From Actinomycetes bacterium (GTDB taxonomy: Bacteria; Actinomycetota; Acidimicrobiia; Acidimicrobiales; Acidimicrobilacustridaceae), in the NCBI GenBank assembly GCA_029782145.1, contig JAKOVH010000016.1:806001-870000 (forward strand): 64,000 nucleotides of DNA, read 5' to 3'. Positions 50,031 through 57,133 of this stretch are shown one piece after another (within the stretch, counting starts at the first letter, position 1; every line of letters begins with the position of its first letter). The position numbers and the translations under genes were made by a program. Under the pieces are notes generated by a model. It was not told where the DNA came from. It searched no databases and saw nothing but the letters and a program-made list of their open reading frames with translations.

Positions 50031-51707
50031 ATGACCGCCACCGACCGCCCCACCGACGCGCACGCCATCGCGGACGAGGTCCACCGCCGCCGGTGGTGGA
50101 CCCTCGCCGTGCTGTGCCTCAGCCTGCTCATCGTCTTCGTGGGCAACTCCAGCCTGAACGTCGCCATCCCCACGCTGTCCCGCGAGCTCGGCGCCACCGA
50201 GTCCCAGCTGCAGTGGATGATCGCCGCCTACTCGCTCGTCTTCGCCGGGCTACTGTTCACCACCGGCGCGCTGGGCGACCGCTTCGGCCGCAAGGGTGCC
50301 CTGCAGGCCGGCCTGGCGCTGTTCCTCCTGGCCTGCGTGGGTGCCTCGCAGGCCGATGCCATGTGGCAGCTCATCGCCGCCCGCGCCGTCATGGGCCTCG
50401 GTGCCGCGCTGATCATGCCCTCGACGCTGTCGATCCTGGTCAACGTCTTCCCGCCCGAGGAGCGCACCAAGGCCATCGCCATCTGGGCCAGCGTCACCGG
50501 CGCAGCGGGTGCGATCGGGCCGGTGGCCAGCGGCCTGCTGATCGACCACTTCTGGTACGGCGCGGTGTTCCTGATCAACGTGCCGTTCGTGCTCACCGCG
50601 CTGGTGGCGGGGGTCTTCCTCGTGCCGAAGTCGCGCGACCCCGAGCACGGGGTGCTCGACCCGCCGGGCGCGGTGCTCTCCATCATCGGTGTCGGCTCGC
50701 TGGTGTACGCCCTCATCGAGGCCCCGGACCGCGGGTGGGGGAGCCCGATCACCCTCCTCGCCCTCGGGGTCGCGGCCGTCGCGCTGTCGCTGTTCGTGTG
50801 GTGGGAGCTGCGCGTCGACGAGCCGATGCTCGACATCCGCTTCTTCCGCAATCCGGCCTTCGCCACCGGCACCAGCGGGATGATGCTCGTGTTCATGGCG
50901 ATGTACGGCGTCGGGTTCCTCATGACCCAGTACCTGCAGACCGTGCTCGGCTACACGGCCCTCGGCACGTCGCTGCGCCTGCTGCCGATGGCGCCGATCA
51001 TGCTCGTGGTGGCCCCGCTCACGCCCCGTTTGAGCGAGCGCTTCGGGGCCAACCGCACCGTCGGGGCCGGCATGCTGCTCATCGGCACGGGCCTGCTGAT
51101 GATGCGGGGCACCCAGGTCGACTCCTCCGCGTTGTACGTCGTGGTCTGCCTCGTCCCCATGTCGACGGGCATGGCGCTGTCGATGTCGCCGATGACCGCC
51201 GCCATCATGTCCGCCGTGCCACCCCGCCGGGCCGGCGCCGGCTCGGCCATGAACGACGCCACCCGCGAGCTCGGCGCCGCGCTCGGCATCGCGGTCATGG
51301 GCAGCATCGCCGCGTCGCAGTACTCCTCGGCGGTGGAGGGCCTGACGGGCGACCTGCCGGCCGCCAGCGCCGAGGCCGCCCGCTCGTCGATCGCCGGCGC
51401 GGTGCGGGTGGCCGGGGAGATCGGCGGTGCGGCCGGCGACGCGCTGCGAGCTGGGGCCAACCAGGCGTTCGTCGACGGGGTGCACGTCTCGGTGACCATC
51501 GGTGCCGTGCTGGCCGTCGGGGCCGGCCTCCTGGTGTGGCGGTCGCTGCCTCGGCGCCTCGCTCACGAGGGCGCCATGCACGGCACGGCCGGGGCGCTGG
51601 AGGAGGCCGCCGAGCTCGGCATCGCCGGGGTGCCCCCGGTGTTCCCCGACGAGGCCTTCGTGGGCGACGACGCGCTCCGGGGCGACGGGGAGCTGCCTCG
51701 CGCCTGA
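50031..51707 (+). CDS. MFS transporter, DHA2 (EmrB/QacA) family
   Basis: A 558-residue drug:proton antiporter with about 14 membrane segments, the first at 'RWWTLAVLCLSLLIVFVGNS'. MFS motif A is 'GALGDRFGRKGAL', the DHA motif 'GLGAALIMPSTLSIL', and antiporter motif C 'WASVTGAAGAIGPVASGLLI'. It probably exports hydrophobic drugs, dyes or metabolites. I use the ATG at 50031, which gives a normal cytoplasmic N-terminus, although an in-frame GTG at 49929 sits in leaderless position after a TACGGT box. A soluble acidic tail of about 40 residues follows the last segment. Confidence 0.88.
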   Translation: MTATDRPTDAHAIADEVHRRRWWTLAVLCLSLLIVFVGNSSLNVAIPTLSRELGATESQLQWMIAAYSLVFAGLLFTTGALGDRFGRKGALQAGLALFLLACVGASQADAMWQLIAARAVMGLGAALIMPSTLSILVNVFPPEERTKAIAIWASVTGAAGAIGPVASGLLIDHFWYGAVFLINVPFVLTALVAGVFLVPKSRDPEHGVLDPPGAVLSIIGVGSLVYALIEAPDRGWGSPITLLALGVAAVALSLFVWWELRVDEPMLDIRFFRNPAFATGTSGMMLVFMAMYGVGFLMTQYLQTVLGYTALGTSLRLLPMAPIMLVVAPLTPRLSERFGANRTVGAGMLLIGTGLLMMRGTQVDSSALYVVVCLVPMSTGMALSMSPMTAAIMSAVPPRRAGAGSAMNDATRELGAALGIAVMGSIAASQYSSAVEGLTGDLPAASAEAARSSIAGAVRVAGEIGGAAGDALRAGANQAFVDGVHVSVTIGAVLAVGAGLLVWRSLPRRLAHEGAMHGTAGALEEAAELGIAGVPPVFPDEAFVGDDALRGDGELPRA

Positions 51708-51809
51708 CCGCCGCCCGGCAGTTGCTGGCCGGGCAGCTTCGGCTCACTACGCTCCGTGCTCGGGAGCAACGGGTGGTGCGGCGCGGCCGCGCCCGAGGAG
51801 AGGCGTCGG

Positions 51810-52502
51810 ATGTCGGAGTCGGGGCTGTCGGCCGCGGAGGTCGGCAAGGAGATCGCGGACCACCTCGAGAAGCACGGGCAGGCGGCCGACGCCCGCGGCC
51901 GGCGCCTCACGATCGTGGAGGCCGTGCTGCTGGCCACCGTCGCCCTGCTCGCCGCCTGGTCCGGCTTCGCCGCCGCCAAGTGGAGCACCGAGTCGCGCCT
52001 CGAGCTGTCGCAGAGCACCAAGCACCGCACGCTCTCCACCGAGGCGGAGCTGCAGGCGATGGCGGCCCAGAACTTCGACGCGTCGACGTTCAACGCGTGG
52101 TTCACGGCCTGGGTGGCGGGCGACCAGGCCGCCCAGGACCTCGCCGTGCGGCGGTTCTCCGACGAGTTCAAGGTGGCGTTCGACGCCTGGATCGCCACCG
52201 ACCCGGCGAACAACCCCGACGCGCCCAAGGGCCCTCGGTTCATGCCGCAGTACCAGCAGCCCGACCACCAGGTCTCGGTCGAGGAGTCCCACCGCGCCGA
52301 CGAGGCCTACGAGAAGGGTGCCCGGGCCGGGGAGACCGCCGACGACTACGTGCGCATCACTGTCCTGCTCGCCTCGGTGCTGTTCCTCGTGGGCATCAGC
52401 GGCCACTTCCGGGTCCACGGCGCCCGGGTCGGGCTGATCAGCGTCAGCGGCGCCATCCTCTTCTACGCCGTCATCCTGTTGATCGCCGCGCCCAAGCCCT
52501 GA
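51810..52502 (+). CDS. Membrane protein of unknown function (DUF4337-like)
   Basis: A 230-residue protein with one N-terminal membrane segment (about 33-56, 'LTIVEAVLLATVALLAAWSG'). A roughly 120-residue charged helical domain follows ('KWSTESRLELSQSTKHRTLS' onward), then two C-terminal segments ('ITVLLASVLFLVGISGHF', 'LISVSGAILFYAVILLIAA'). The layout resembles DUF4337-type proteins. The ATG at 51810 has a GAGGAGAGGC site. Function unknown. Confidence 0.65.
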   Translation: MSESGLSAAEVGKEIADHLEKHGQAADARGRRLTIVEAVLLATVALLAAWSGFAAAKWSTESRLELSQSTKHRTLSTEAELQAMAAQNFDASTFNAWFTAWVAGDQAAQDLAVRRFSDEFKVAFDAWIATDPANNPDAPKGPRFMPQYQQPDHQVSVEESHRADEAYEKGARAGETADDYVRITVLLASVLFLVGISGHFRVHGARVGLISVSGAILFYAVILLIAAPKP

Positions 52503-52517
52503 CCGTGGTGGCGTCGG

Positions 52518-52928
52518 TCAGTCCTCGGGGGCCGGCACCGGCTCGAGGTCGAGGGCCACGGCGGCGAGGACCTGGCGAGGATCGAGCGTGAGGTAGCGCA
52601 CCGGGCGGGGGAGGCGGGCCGCGGCGGCGAGGTGGATGGCGTCGACCACCCGCAGCCCGAAGTCGGCCCCGATCTCGGCCGCCGCCGAGAGGCAGCGCTC
52701 GTCGAGGGGAACGACGTGGAAGGTGTCCCAGTCGGCGTGGAAGCGCCGGGTGAGCTGCTCGGCCTGATGGCGGGTCGTGGCCAGCCGCGCCAGCAGGATC
52801 GTCGCCTCGCAGCGCACGAGGTCCGACGCGCACCACACCGCCTCGGCGTCCATGAGCGCGGTGACCTCGGCGCTCTCGGGCTCCTCCACGTAGCGCTTCA
52901 CCAGGGCGCTGGTGTCGACCGCGAGCAT
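52518..52928 (-). CDS. VapC-like PIN-domain toxin
   Basis: A 136-residue PIN-domain ribonuclease. The first acidic residue is Asp5 in 'LAVDTSALVKRYVEEPES', followed by a conserved acidic residue in 'DLVRCEATILLARLA' and the Asp in 'LRVVDAIHLAAAARL', which bind Mg2+. VapC toxins cleave tRNA or rRNA when not bound by VapB. The ATG shares one base with the stop of the upstream antitoxin gene (TGATG), the usual coupled arrangement. A short helical C-terminus with 'LDLEPVPAPED' ends the protein. Confidence 0.88.
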   Translation of the reverse strand: MLAVDTSALVKRYVEEPESAEVTALMDAEAVWCASDLVRCEATILLARLATTRHQAEQLTRRFHADWDTFHVVPLDERCLSAAAEIGADFGLRVVDAIHLAAAARLPRPVRYLTLDPRQVLAAVALDLEPVPAPED

Positions 52929-53194
52929 CAGCGCACCTTGCGCAGCTCGACGTCGGAGCGCACGTCGACCGGCAGCCGTTCCCGGGCGATGGACGGTCGG
53001 CCCAGCCGGGCGCGGGGCGGCCGCAGCGCGCCGAACGCCACCAGCTCGTCGAGCGAGGGCGCGGCGCCGCCGCCGATCGGCCCGAGGACCGCGGCCGGGC
53101 GTCCCGCCACGGTGACGACGATCGACTCGCCGGACCCGGCGCGGCGCACGAAGCCGGCCAGGCCGGACCGCAGCTCCCGGATGCCGATGCCCAT
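52928..53194 (-). CDS. Phd/YefM-type antitoxin (VapB partner)
   Basis: An 88-residue antitoxin. The N-terminal DNA-binding part 'MGIGIRELRSGLAGFVRRAG' and 'SGESIVVTVAGRPAAVLGPI' is the Phd/YefM fold. The C-terminal part ('LGRPSIARERLPVDVRSDVE') should wrap the VapC active site. The ATG at 53194 lies 7 bases after TATGCT and is preferred over the ATG at 53206, which overlaps that box. Antitoxins of this class repress their own operon; a direct repeat lies just upstream. Confidence 0.85.
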   Translation of the reverse strand: MGIGIRELRSGLAGFVRRAGSGESIVVTVAGRPAAVLGPIGGGAAPSLDELVAFGALRPPRARLGRPSIARERLPVDVRSDVELRKVR

Positions 53195-53201
53195 GGGGCC
53201 G

Positions 53202-53207
53202 AGCATA
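53202..53207 (-). promoter_or_regulatory. -10 box of the leaderless vapBC operon
   Basis: TATGCT lies 7 bases before the ATG at 53194 on the minus strand. Confidence 0.45.
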
Positions 53208-53214
53208 CTCCGGC

Positions 53215-53234
53215 GTGTGTCCACGTGTGTACAC
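53215..53234. promoter_or_regulatory. Direct repeat, candidate VapB operator
   Basis: GTGTGTCCAC and GTGTGTACAC lie side by side just upstream of the vapBC -10 box and contain the palindrome GTGTACAC (53227-53234). Placement at the -35 region fits autorepression by the antitoxin. Confidence 0.4.
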
Positions 53235-53265
53235 AGCGGCGGTTGCGGCACGGTCAGGCGCCGCC

Positions 53266-53271
53266 TACGTT
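53266..53271 (+). promoter_or_regulatory. -10 box of leaderless acyl-CoA dehydrogenase gene
   Basis: TACGTT lies 8 bases before the ATG at 53280; it is divergent from the vapBC promoter. Confidence 0.4.
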
Positions 53272-53279
53272 CCTGCGCC

Positions 53280-54395
53280 ATGAACTTCGCCTTCTCCGAG
53301 GAGCAAGAAGAGCTCCGCAACATCGTCCGCCAGTTCCTCGAGGCCAAGTCGCCCGAGTCCGCCGTGCGCGAGCAGATGGCGACCGAACAGGGCTTCGACC
53401 CCGACGTGTGGTCGCAGATGGCCGAGCAGCTGGGGCTGCAGAGCCTGATCGTGCCCGAGGAGTTCGGCGGCCAGGGCTTCGGCTACGTCGAGCTCATCGT
53501 GGTGCTCGAGGAGATGGGCCGGGCGCTGCTGTGCGCTCCCTACTTCTCCACCGTGGTGCTCGCCACCAACACGTTGCTGCACGCCGGCGACGACGCCGCC
53601 AAGAGCGCGCACCTCCCCGGCATCGCCTCGGGCGAGACCATCGCCACCCTCGCCCTCACCGAGCCCAACGGCAAGTGGGACGAGAGCGGCATCGAGGCCA
53701 CCGCGACCAACGACGGCGGCACCTGGAAGATCAGCGGCACCAAGTCCTACGTGATCGACGGGCACACCGCGAACCTCGTCATCGTGGCGGCCAAGACCCC
53801 GGCCGGCACCAGCCTGTTCACCGTGGCCGGCGACGCCGCCGGGCTCACCCGCACCCCGCTGGCCACCATGGACCAGACCCGCAAGCAGGCCAAGCTCGAC
53901 TTCGACGGCGTGGAGGCCACCCTGCTCGGCGCCGACGGCGCCGGCTGGGACGTGCTCTCCCGGGTGCTCGACCTCGCCGCCGTCGGCCTGGCCGCCGAGC
54001 AGGTGGGCGGCGCCCAGTTCGTGCTCGAGATGTCGGTGCAGTACGCCAAGGACCGCGTGCAGTTCGGCCGGCCCATCGGCTCGTTCCAGGCCATCAAGCA
54101 CAAGTGCGCCGACATGCTGCTCGAGGTCGAGTCGGCCAAGTCGGCCGCCTACTACGCCGGCTGGTGCGCCTCGGAGCTCAACGACGAGCTGCCCTCGGTG
54201 GCGTCGCTGGCCAAGGCCTACTGCTCCGACGCCTACTTCCACGCCGCGGCCGAGAACATCCAGATCCACGGCGGCATCGGCTTCACCTGGGAGCACCCGG
54301 CCCACCTGTACTTCAAGCGGGCCAAGTCGTCGGAGCTGCTCTTCGGCGATCCCACCTACCACCGCGAGCTGCTCGCGCAGCGCATCGGCATCTAG
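53280..54395 (+). CDS. Acyl-CoA dehydrogenase family protein
   Basis: A 371-residue acyl-CoA dehydrogenase-like protein: 'NFAFSEEQEELRNIVRQFLE', 'LGLQSLIVPEEFGGQGFGYVE', 'ATLALTEPNGKWDESGIEA', 'ISGTKSYVIDGHTANLVIVAA', 'YAKDRVQFGRPIGSFQAIKHK', 'ENIQIHGGIGFTWEHPAHLYFKRAKSSELLFGDPTYHRELLA'. The usual 'YEG' catalytic Glu near the C-terminus is absent (FGD at that position). This is typical of FadE-type heterotetramer subunits, where the base can lie elsewhere or in the partner subunit. No partner gene is adjacent. A role in sterol or fatty-acid side-chain oxidation is likely but unproven. Confidence 0.85.
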   Translation: MNFAFSEEQEELRNIVRQFLEAKSPESAVREQMATEQGFDPDVWSQMAEQLGLQSLIVPEEFGGQGFGYVELIVVLEEMGRALLCAPYFSTVVLATNTLLHAGDDAAKSAHLPGIASGETIATLALTEPNGKWDESGIEATATNDGGTWKISGTKSYVIDGHTANLVIVAAKTPAGTSLFTVAGDAAGLTRTPLATMDQTRKQAKLDFDGVEATLLGADGAGWDVLSRVLDLAAVGLAAEQVGGAQFVLEMSVQYAKDRVQFGRPIGSFQAIKHKCADMLLEVESAKSAAYYAGWCASELNDELPSVASLAKAYCSDAYFHAAAENIQIHGGIGFTWEHPAHLYFKRAKSSELLFGDPTYHRELLAQRIGI

Positions 54396-54428
54396 CCGTC
54401 CGCCGAGCAGGTTCCCGACGGGGCGGCC

Positions 54429-54890
54429 GTGATCTTCTTCGTCATCGTCACGGCCGTCCTCGTCGTCGCCGTCGCCCTGGTGGCGGTGGGGCAGGTCACC
54501 GGCCGCCTCGCCGCCCAGGCGCCGCCATCGGTGTACGCGGTCGACGAAGCGGTCGAGTTCGTCGCCGACCGCCTGCCCGACGAGGTCACCGCCCAGCTCA
54601 GCTTCGACGACGTGCGAGAGCTGCTGCAGTGGCACATCGAGTACCTGGCCGATCGCGGCGTCGCCGTGGGGCGAGGCGACGACCGGCTGGTGGCCGGGCC
54701 CCTCGTGGCCGCCGAGGACGACGCCCTCGCCTACGTGCTCGGTCGGGCCCACGAGGCCGGCATGGACGTCGACGACGTGTGGGTCGTCCAGGTCCTCGAC
54801 GCCAACGAGGCCTACCTGCGCGCCATCGGCGCCATCGGCGAGGAGATCGCCCCGGTCGACGACGAGCGCGGCCCGGACCCCGCACCCTGA
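54429..54890 (+). CDS. Hypothetical membrane-anchored protein
   Basis: A 153-residue protein with an N-terminal membrane anchor ('MIFFVIVTAVLVVAVALVAV') followed by an acidic cytoplasmic or external domain ('DEAVEFVADRLPDEVTAQLS' and 'FDDVRELLQWHIEYLADRGV'). The pattern, with 'VLDANEAYLRAIGAIGEEI' near the end, recurs in actinobacterial proteins of unknown function. The GTG start is 33 bases after the acyl-CoA dehydrogenase stop. No motif suggests an enzyme. Confidence 0.65.
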   Translation: MIFFVIVTAVLVVAVALVAVGQVTGRLAAQAPPSVYAVDEAVEFVADRLPDEVTAQLSFDDVRELLQWHIEYLADRGVAVGRGDDRLVAGPLVAAEDDALAYVLGRAHEAGMDVDDVWVVQVLDANEAYLRAIGAIGEEIAPVDDERGPDPAP

Positions 54891-54960
54891 CGTTCACGCG
54901 GCCGTCACGAAAACCTCCGCGCGGACCGGCCGCGGTCCTGGCACACTGGCCGGACCCAGG

Positions 54961-54974
54961 AAAGGAGGTGGTCC
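54961..54974 (+). promoter_or_regulatory. Extended Shine-Dalgarno sequence
   Basis: AAAGGAGGTGGTCC is complementary to the last 14 bases of bacterial 16S rRNA with one difference, and lies 5 bases before the ATG at 54980. It is much stronger than any other ribosome-binding site in the window, most of whose genes have weak or no such site. Confidence 0.75.
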
Positions 54975-54979
54975 AACAG

Positions 54980-55024
54980 ATGAACGATGGTTGTTGTGGG
55001 ACCTGGGAGGTGGCTGGCCGCTAG
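54980..55024 (+). CDS. 14-codon leader-type ORF (MNDGCCGTWEVAGR)
   Basis: A tiny ORF reading MNDGCCGTWEVAGR, directly after the extended Shine-Dalgarno sequence. It has two adjacent Cys codons, both TGT, which is rare here since TGC is strongly preferred. The end of the ORF can pair with a segment 42 bases downstream. It could be a regulatory leader peptide (for example cysteine-responsive) or a ribosome-sensing element. Translation is supported by the Shine-Dalgarno match only. Confidence 0.5.
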   Translation: MNDGCCGTWEVAGR

Positions 55025-55174
55025 ACGCGGCGAGCTGGGCCCGGCTGGCGAATCCCAACCAGCCACCGCCGAGACCGTACGGCCGGATCTGGTCCCGTCC
55101 GGAACCGCCCTGGTGCCCCATGCGCGCCACGGTGGGAACGTCGACTCGGTTTCCAACACAGACGCTGATGGTGG

Positions 55175-55200
55175 AGGGGAGGCTCTTCGGGGCCTCCCCT
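55175..55200 (+). terminator. GC-rich hairpin downstream of the mini-ORF
   Basis: AGGGGAGGC (55175-55183) and GCCTCCCCT (55192-55200) pair perfectly around an 8-base loop. It could terminate or attenuate transcription from the mini-ORF before the gene at 55238; no T-run follows. Confidence 0.45.
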
Positions 55201-55224
55201 TCCCGCGCCGGTGCGGCCCGCCCC

Positions 55225-55230
55225 TACGAT
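55225..55230 (+). promoter_or_regulatory. -10 box of leaderless gene at 55238
   Basis: TACGAT lies 7 bases before the ATG at 55238. Confidence 0.4.
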
Positions 55231-55237
55231 GGCGGCC

Positions 55238-55456
55238 ATGCAACGCCCGACGAAGTTCGAGCACCACCGGTGGGTCGGCGACAAGCGCAGGCAGGTCGTC
55301 TACGACGTCGACAACATCGACGACCCCTCGATCATCGAGGAGCTCATGGAGGCCGAGACGTTCCTCGGGTTCGGTCCCGACGAGCTGCGCGAGGCCCGCA
55401 ACCGCGGCTACAAGCCCTACAAGGGCAACGGCAGCGGGGTCGAGACCGGGGAGTAG
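55238..55456 (+). CDS. Small conserved hypothetical protein
   Basis: A 72-residue charged protein ('MQRPTKFEHHRWVGDKRRQV', 'VYDVDNIDDPSIIEELMEAE', 'ETFLGFGPDELREARNRGYK'). Related short proteins of unknown function occur in actinobacteria. No cysteines or membrane segment. The ATG at 55238 fits the leaderless pattern; an ATG at 55229 in the same frame overlaps the -10 box. It is followed 11 bases later by the hydrolase gene, probably in one operon. Confidence 0.65.
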   Translation: MQRPTKFEHHRWVGDKRRQVVYDVDNIDDPSIIEELMEAETFLGFGPDELREARNRGYKPYKGNGSGVETGE

Positions 55457-55467
55457 GCCTCCCCGGC

Positions 55468-56244
55468 GTGGAGAAGCTCTTCACCTCCTCCGACGGCGTC
55501 GAGATCGCGGGCCACCTGGCCCGGCCGCGCATCGCGCCCGGCACCTACGTGCCCGGCCTGGTGATCTCCCACGGCTTCCCGCACCTCAAGCAGGGTGGGC
55601 GCCTCTCGGCCATGTCGTTCCCGGAGCTGGCCGAGCGCATCGCCACCGAGATGGGGTGGATGGTGCTCGTCTACACGTTCCGCGGGTGCGGCGATTCGGG
55701 CGGGGACTTCTCGCTGCTGGGCTGGCGCGACGACCTGCTCGCCGCGGCCGAGCACCTCAGGAGCGCCGACGGCGTGCGGGGCGTGTGGTGCGCCGGGTTC
55801 GGCACCGGCGGCTCGCTGTCGGTGTGCGCCGCCGGCATCGACACCGAGATCCGGGGCGTGGCCACCATGGGGGCGCCGGCCGACTTCGACGACTGGGCCA
55901 ACCACCCTCGCCGCCTGCTGCAGCACGCCCGTGACACCGGCATCATCCGGTCGGCGAGCTACCCGCCGGCCTTCGACCCGTGGGCCCGGCAGATCCGCGA
56001 GGTGCGGGCGGTGGCGGCCATCGGCAAGCTGCGCCCTCGGCCCCTGCTGGTGATGCACGGCTCCGACGACGAGGTGGTGCCGGTGTTCGACGCCCGGGTG
56101 CTCGCCGACGAGCACGGCGAGGCCGACCTGCGCATCATCGAGGGCGGCGGCCACCAGCTGCGCCACGACCCGCGGGCCATCGCCGTGCTGCTCGGCTGGC
56201 TCGACCGCCAGCGGGCCCTCACCGCCGCCGAGCGCACCGGCTGA
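55468..56244 (+). CDS. Alpha/beta hydrolase lacking the usual nucleophilic serine
   Basis: A 258-residue alpha/beta-hydrolase-fold protein. 'LVISHGFPHLKQGGR' is the oxyanion region, 'DDEVVPVFDARVLAD' carries the acid Asp, and 'EGGGHQLRHDPRAI' the His. At the nucleophile elbow it reads 'CAGFGTGGSLSV', with Gly where GxSxG has Ser. It may be a non-catalytic member, or may use the nearby Thr, Ser or Cys. The GTG at 55468 is chosen because the fold starts at once; the frame upstream is the shadow of the previous gene. Confidence 0.72.
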   Translation: MEKLFTSSDGVEIAGHLARPRIAPGTYVPGLVISHGFPHLKQGGRLSAMSFPELAERIATEMGWMVLVYTFRGCGDSGGDFSLLGWRDDLLAAAEHLRSADGVRGVWCAGFGTGGSLSVCAAGIDTEIRGVATMGAPADFDDWANHPRRLLQHARDTGIIRSASYPPAFDPWARQIREVRAVAAIGKLRPRPLLVMHGSDDEVVPVFDARVLADEHGEADLRIIEGGGHQLRHDPRAIAVLLGWLDRQRALTAAERTG

Positions 56245-56341
56245 GCGCCAGCCACGAGGGTCAGGCCCTCACCGTCCCTCAGGACGGCCGGTGCGGTCTG
56301 CGTCGACAGGCCGACCTGTCACCTCGGGATGTGGTGCCCGC

Positions 56342-56446
56342 GGTTCCAGTTCTCAGCGACAGCGATGCCGGGCACGACGACGCGCCGGGATGCACCACCG
56401 AGCAGGCGGCGTTGCCGACCGCGCCCTGTCGCTGAGAACTGGAACC
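56342..56446. repeat. 21-bp perfect inverted repeats 63 bp apart
   Basis: GGTTCCAGTTCTCAGCGACA (first 20 of 21 bases, 56342-56362) and its perfect complement at 56426-56446 bracket 63 bases without an ORF. They lie between convergent genes, so they could be a long-armed terminator or the remains of a small non-autonomous element. Confidence 0.75.
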
Positions 56447-56491
56447 ACCACGGTGCACGGGCTGCCGACGGCTGGCGGGCGCCATCGGGCC

Positions 56492-57118
56492 TCACGCCGG
56501 TGACGAGGCCTTCCCCGGTGACGAGGCCTTCGCCGGGGCGTCGGCCTTGGAGCGCTTGGCCGCCTTCTGCGCCTTCTTGAACTCGCGCACCTTCACCAGG
56601 GCCTCGGCCGAGCCGACGTCGGCCACCGAGCGGGGCACCTCGTCGGAGAACGGCGCGGCGGCCGCTTCCCAACCGTCGGGCTTCTTGCCGAAGCGCTTGG
56701 CCAGGATGGCGACGAAGATCTTGGCCTTCTCCTCGCCGTAGCCCGGCAGCTCGCGCACCCGGCGGTAGAGCTCCTCGCCGGAGCGCACGCCCTTCCAGAT
56801 CCTGCCGGCGTCGCCGCCGTAGCGGTCGACCACGAACTGGCACAGCTCGTGGGTGCGGCGGGCCATCACCGCGGGGTAGCGGTGCAGCGCGGGCTTGGCG
56901 CAGAACACCTCGACGAGCGCGTCCTCGCCCATGGCGGCGATGGCCCCCGCGTCGAGCTCGCCACCCAGCCGCTCCTTCAGGCTGTGGGGGCCCTTGAACG
57001 CCCACTCCATCGGCACCTGCTGGTCGAGCAGCATGCCGATCAGCAGCGCCAGCGGCTCGCGGGCCAACAGCGCGTCGGCCTCCGGGTTGCCGGTGATCGG
57101 GATGGACGCCTTCGGCAT
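56492..57118 (-). CDS. HhH-GPD-type base-excision DNA repair protein
   Basis: A 208-residue protein of the short actinobacterial HhH-GPD family (TIGR03252-like): 'SIPITGNPEADALLAREPLA', 'LLIGMLLDQQVPMEWAFKGP', 'ELYRRVRELPGYGEEKAKIF' (the helix-hairpin-helix) and 'KRFGKKPDGWEAAAAPFSDE'. It is a putative DNA glycosylase without the Fe-S cluster of MutY. The Lys/Ala/Ser-rich tail ends in a duplicated segment caused by a 17-base direct repeat (56497-56513 and 56515-56531). The ATG at 57118 is 8 bases after a TACCGT box. Confidence 0.82.
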   Translation of the reverse strand: MPKASIPITGNPEADALLAREPLALLIGMLLDQQVPMEWAFKGPHSLKERLGGELDAGAIAAMGEDALVEVFCAKPALHRYPAVMARRTHELCQFVVDRYGGDAGRIWKGVRSGEELYRRVRELPGYGEEKAKIFVAILAKRFGKKPDGWEAAAAPFSDEVPRSVADVGSAEALVKVREFKKAQKAAKRSKADAPAKASSPGKASSPA

Positions 57119-57126
57119 GGGCGCCA

Positions 57127-57132
57127 ACGGTA
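57127..57132 (-). promoter_or_regulatory. -10 box of leaderless HhH-GPD gene
   Basis: TACCGT lies 8 bases before the ATG at 57118, just after the aceE stop. Confidence 0.35.
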
Positions 57133-57133
57133 C

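Larger units (their letters stand above)
54891..55237 (+). other. 347-base intergenic region with mini-ORF, pairing segments and hairpin
   Basis: The only gap in the window exceeding 300 bases without a long gene. It holds an extended Shine-Dalgarno sequence (54961-54974), a 14-codon ORF (54980-55024), and complementary segments GGTGGCTGG (55009-55017) and CCAGCCACC (55059-55067). A stable GC-rich hairpin follows at 55175-55200, and then the -10 box of the gene at 55238. No other coding signal was seen. Confidence 0.6.

Noticed and set aside
54961-54974. Possible 16S rRNA 3'-end fragment (antisense)
   Set aside because: Only 14 bases match; the sequence on either side has no rRNA similarity, so a Shine-Dalgarno element is the simpler reading.
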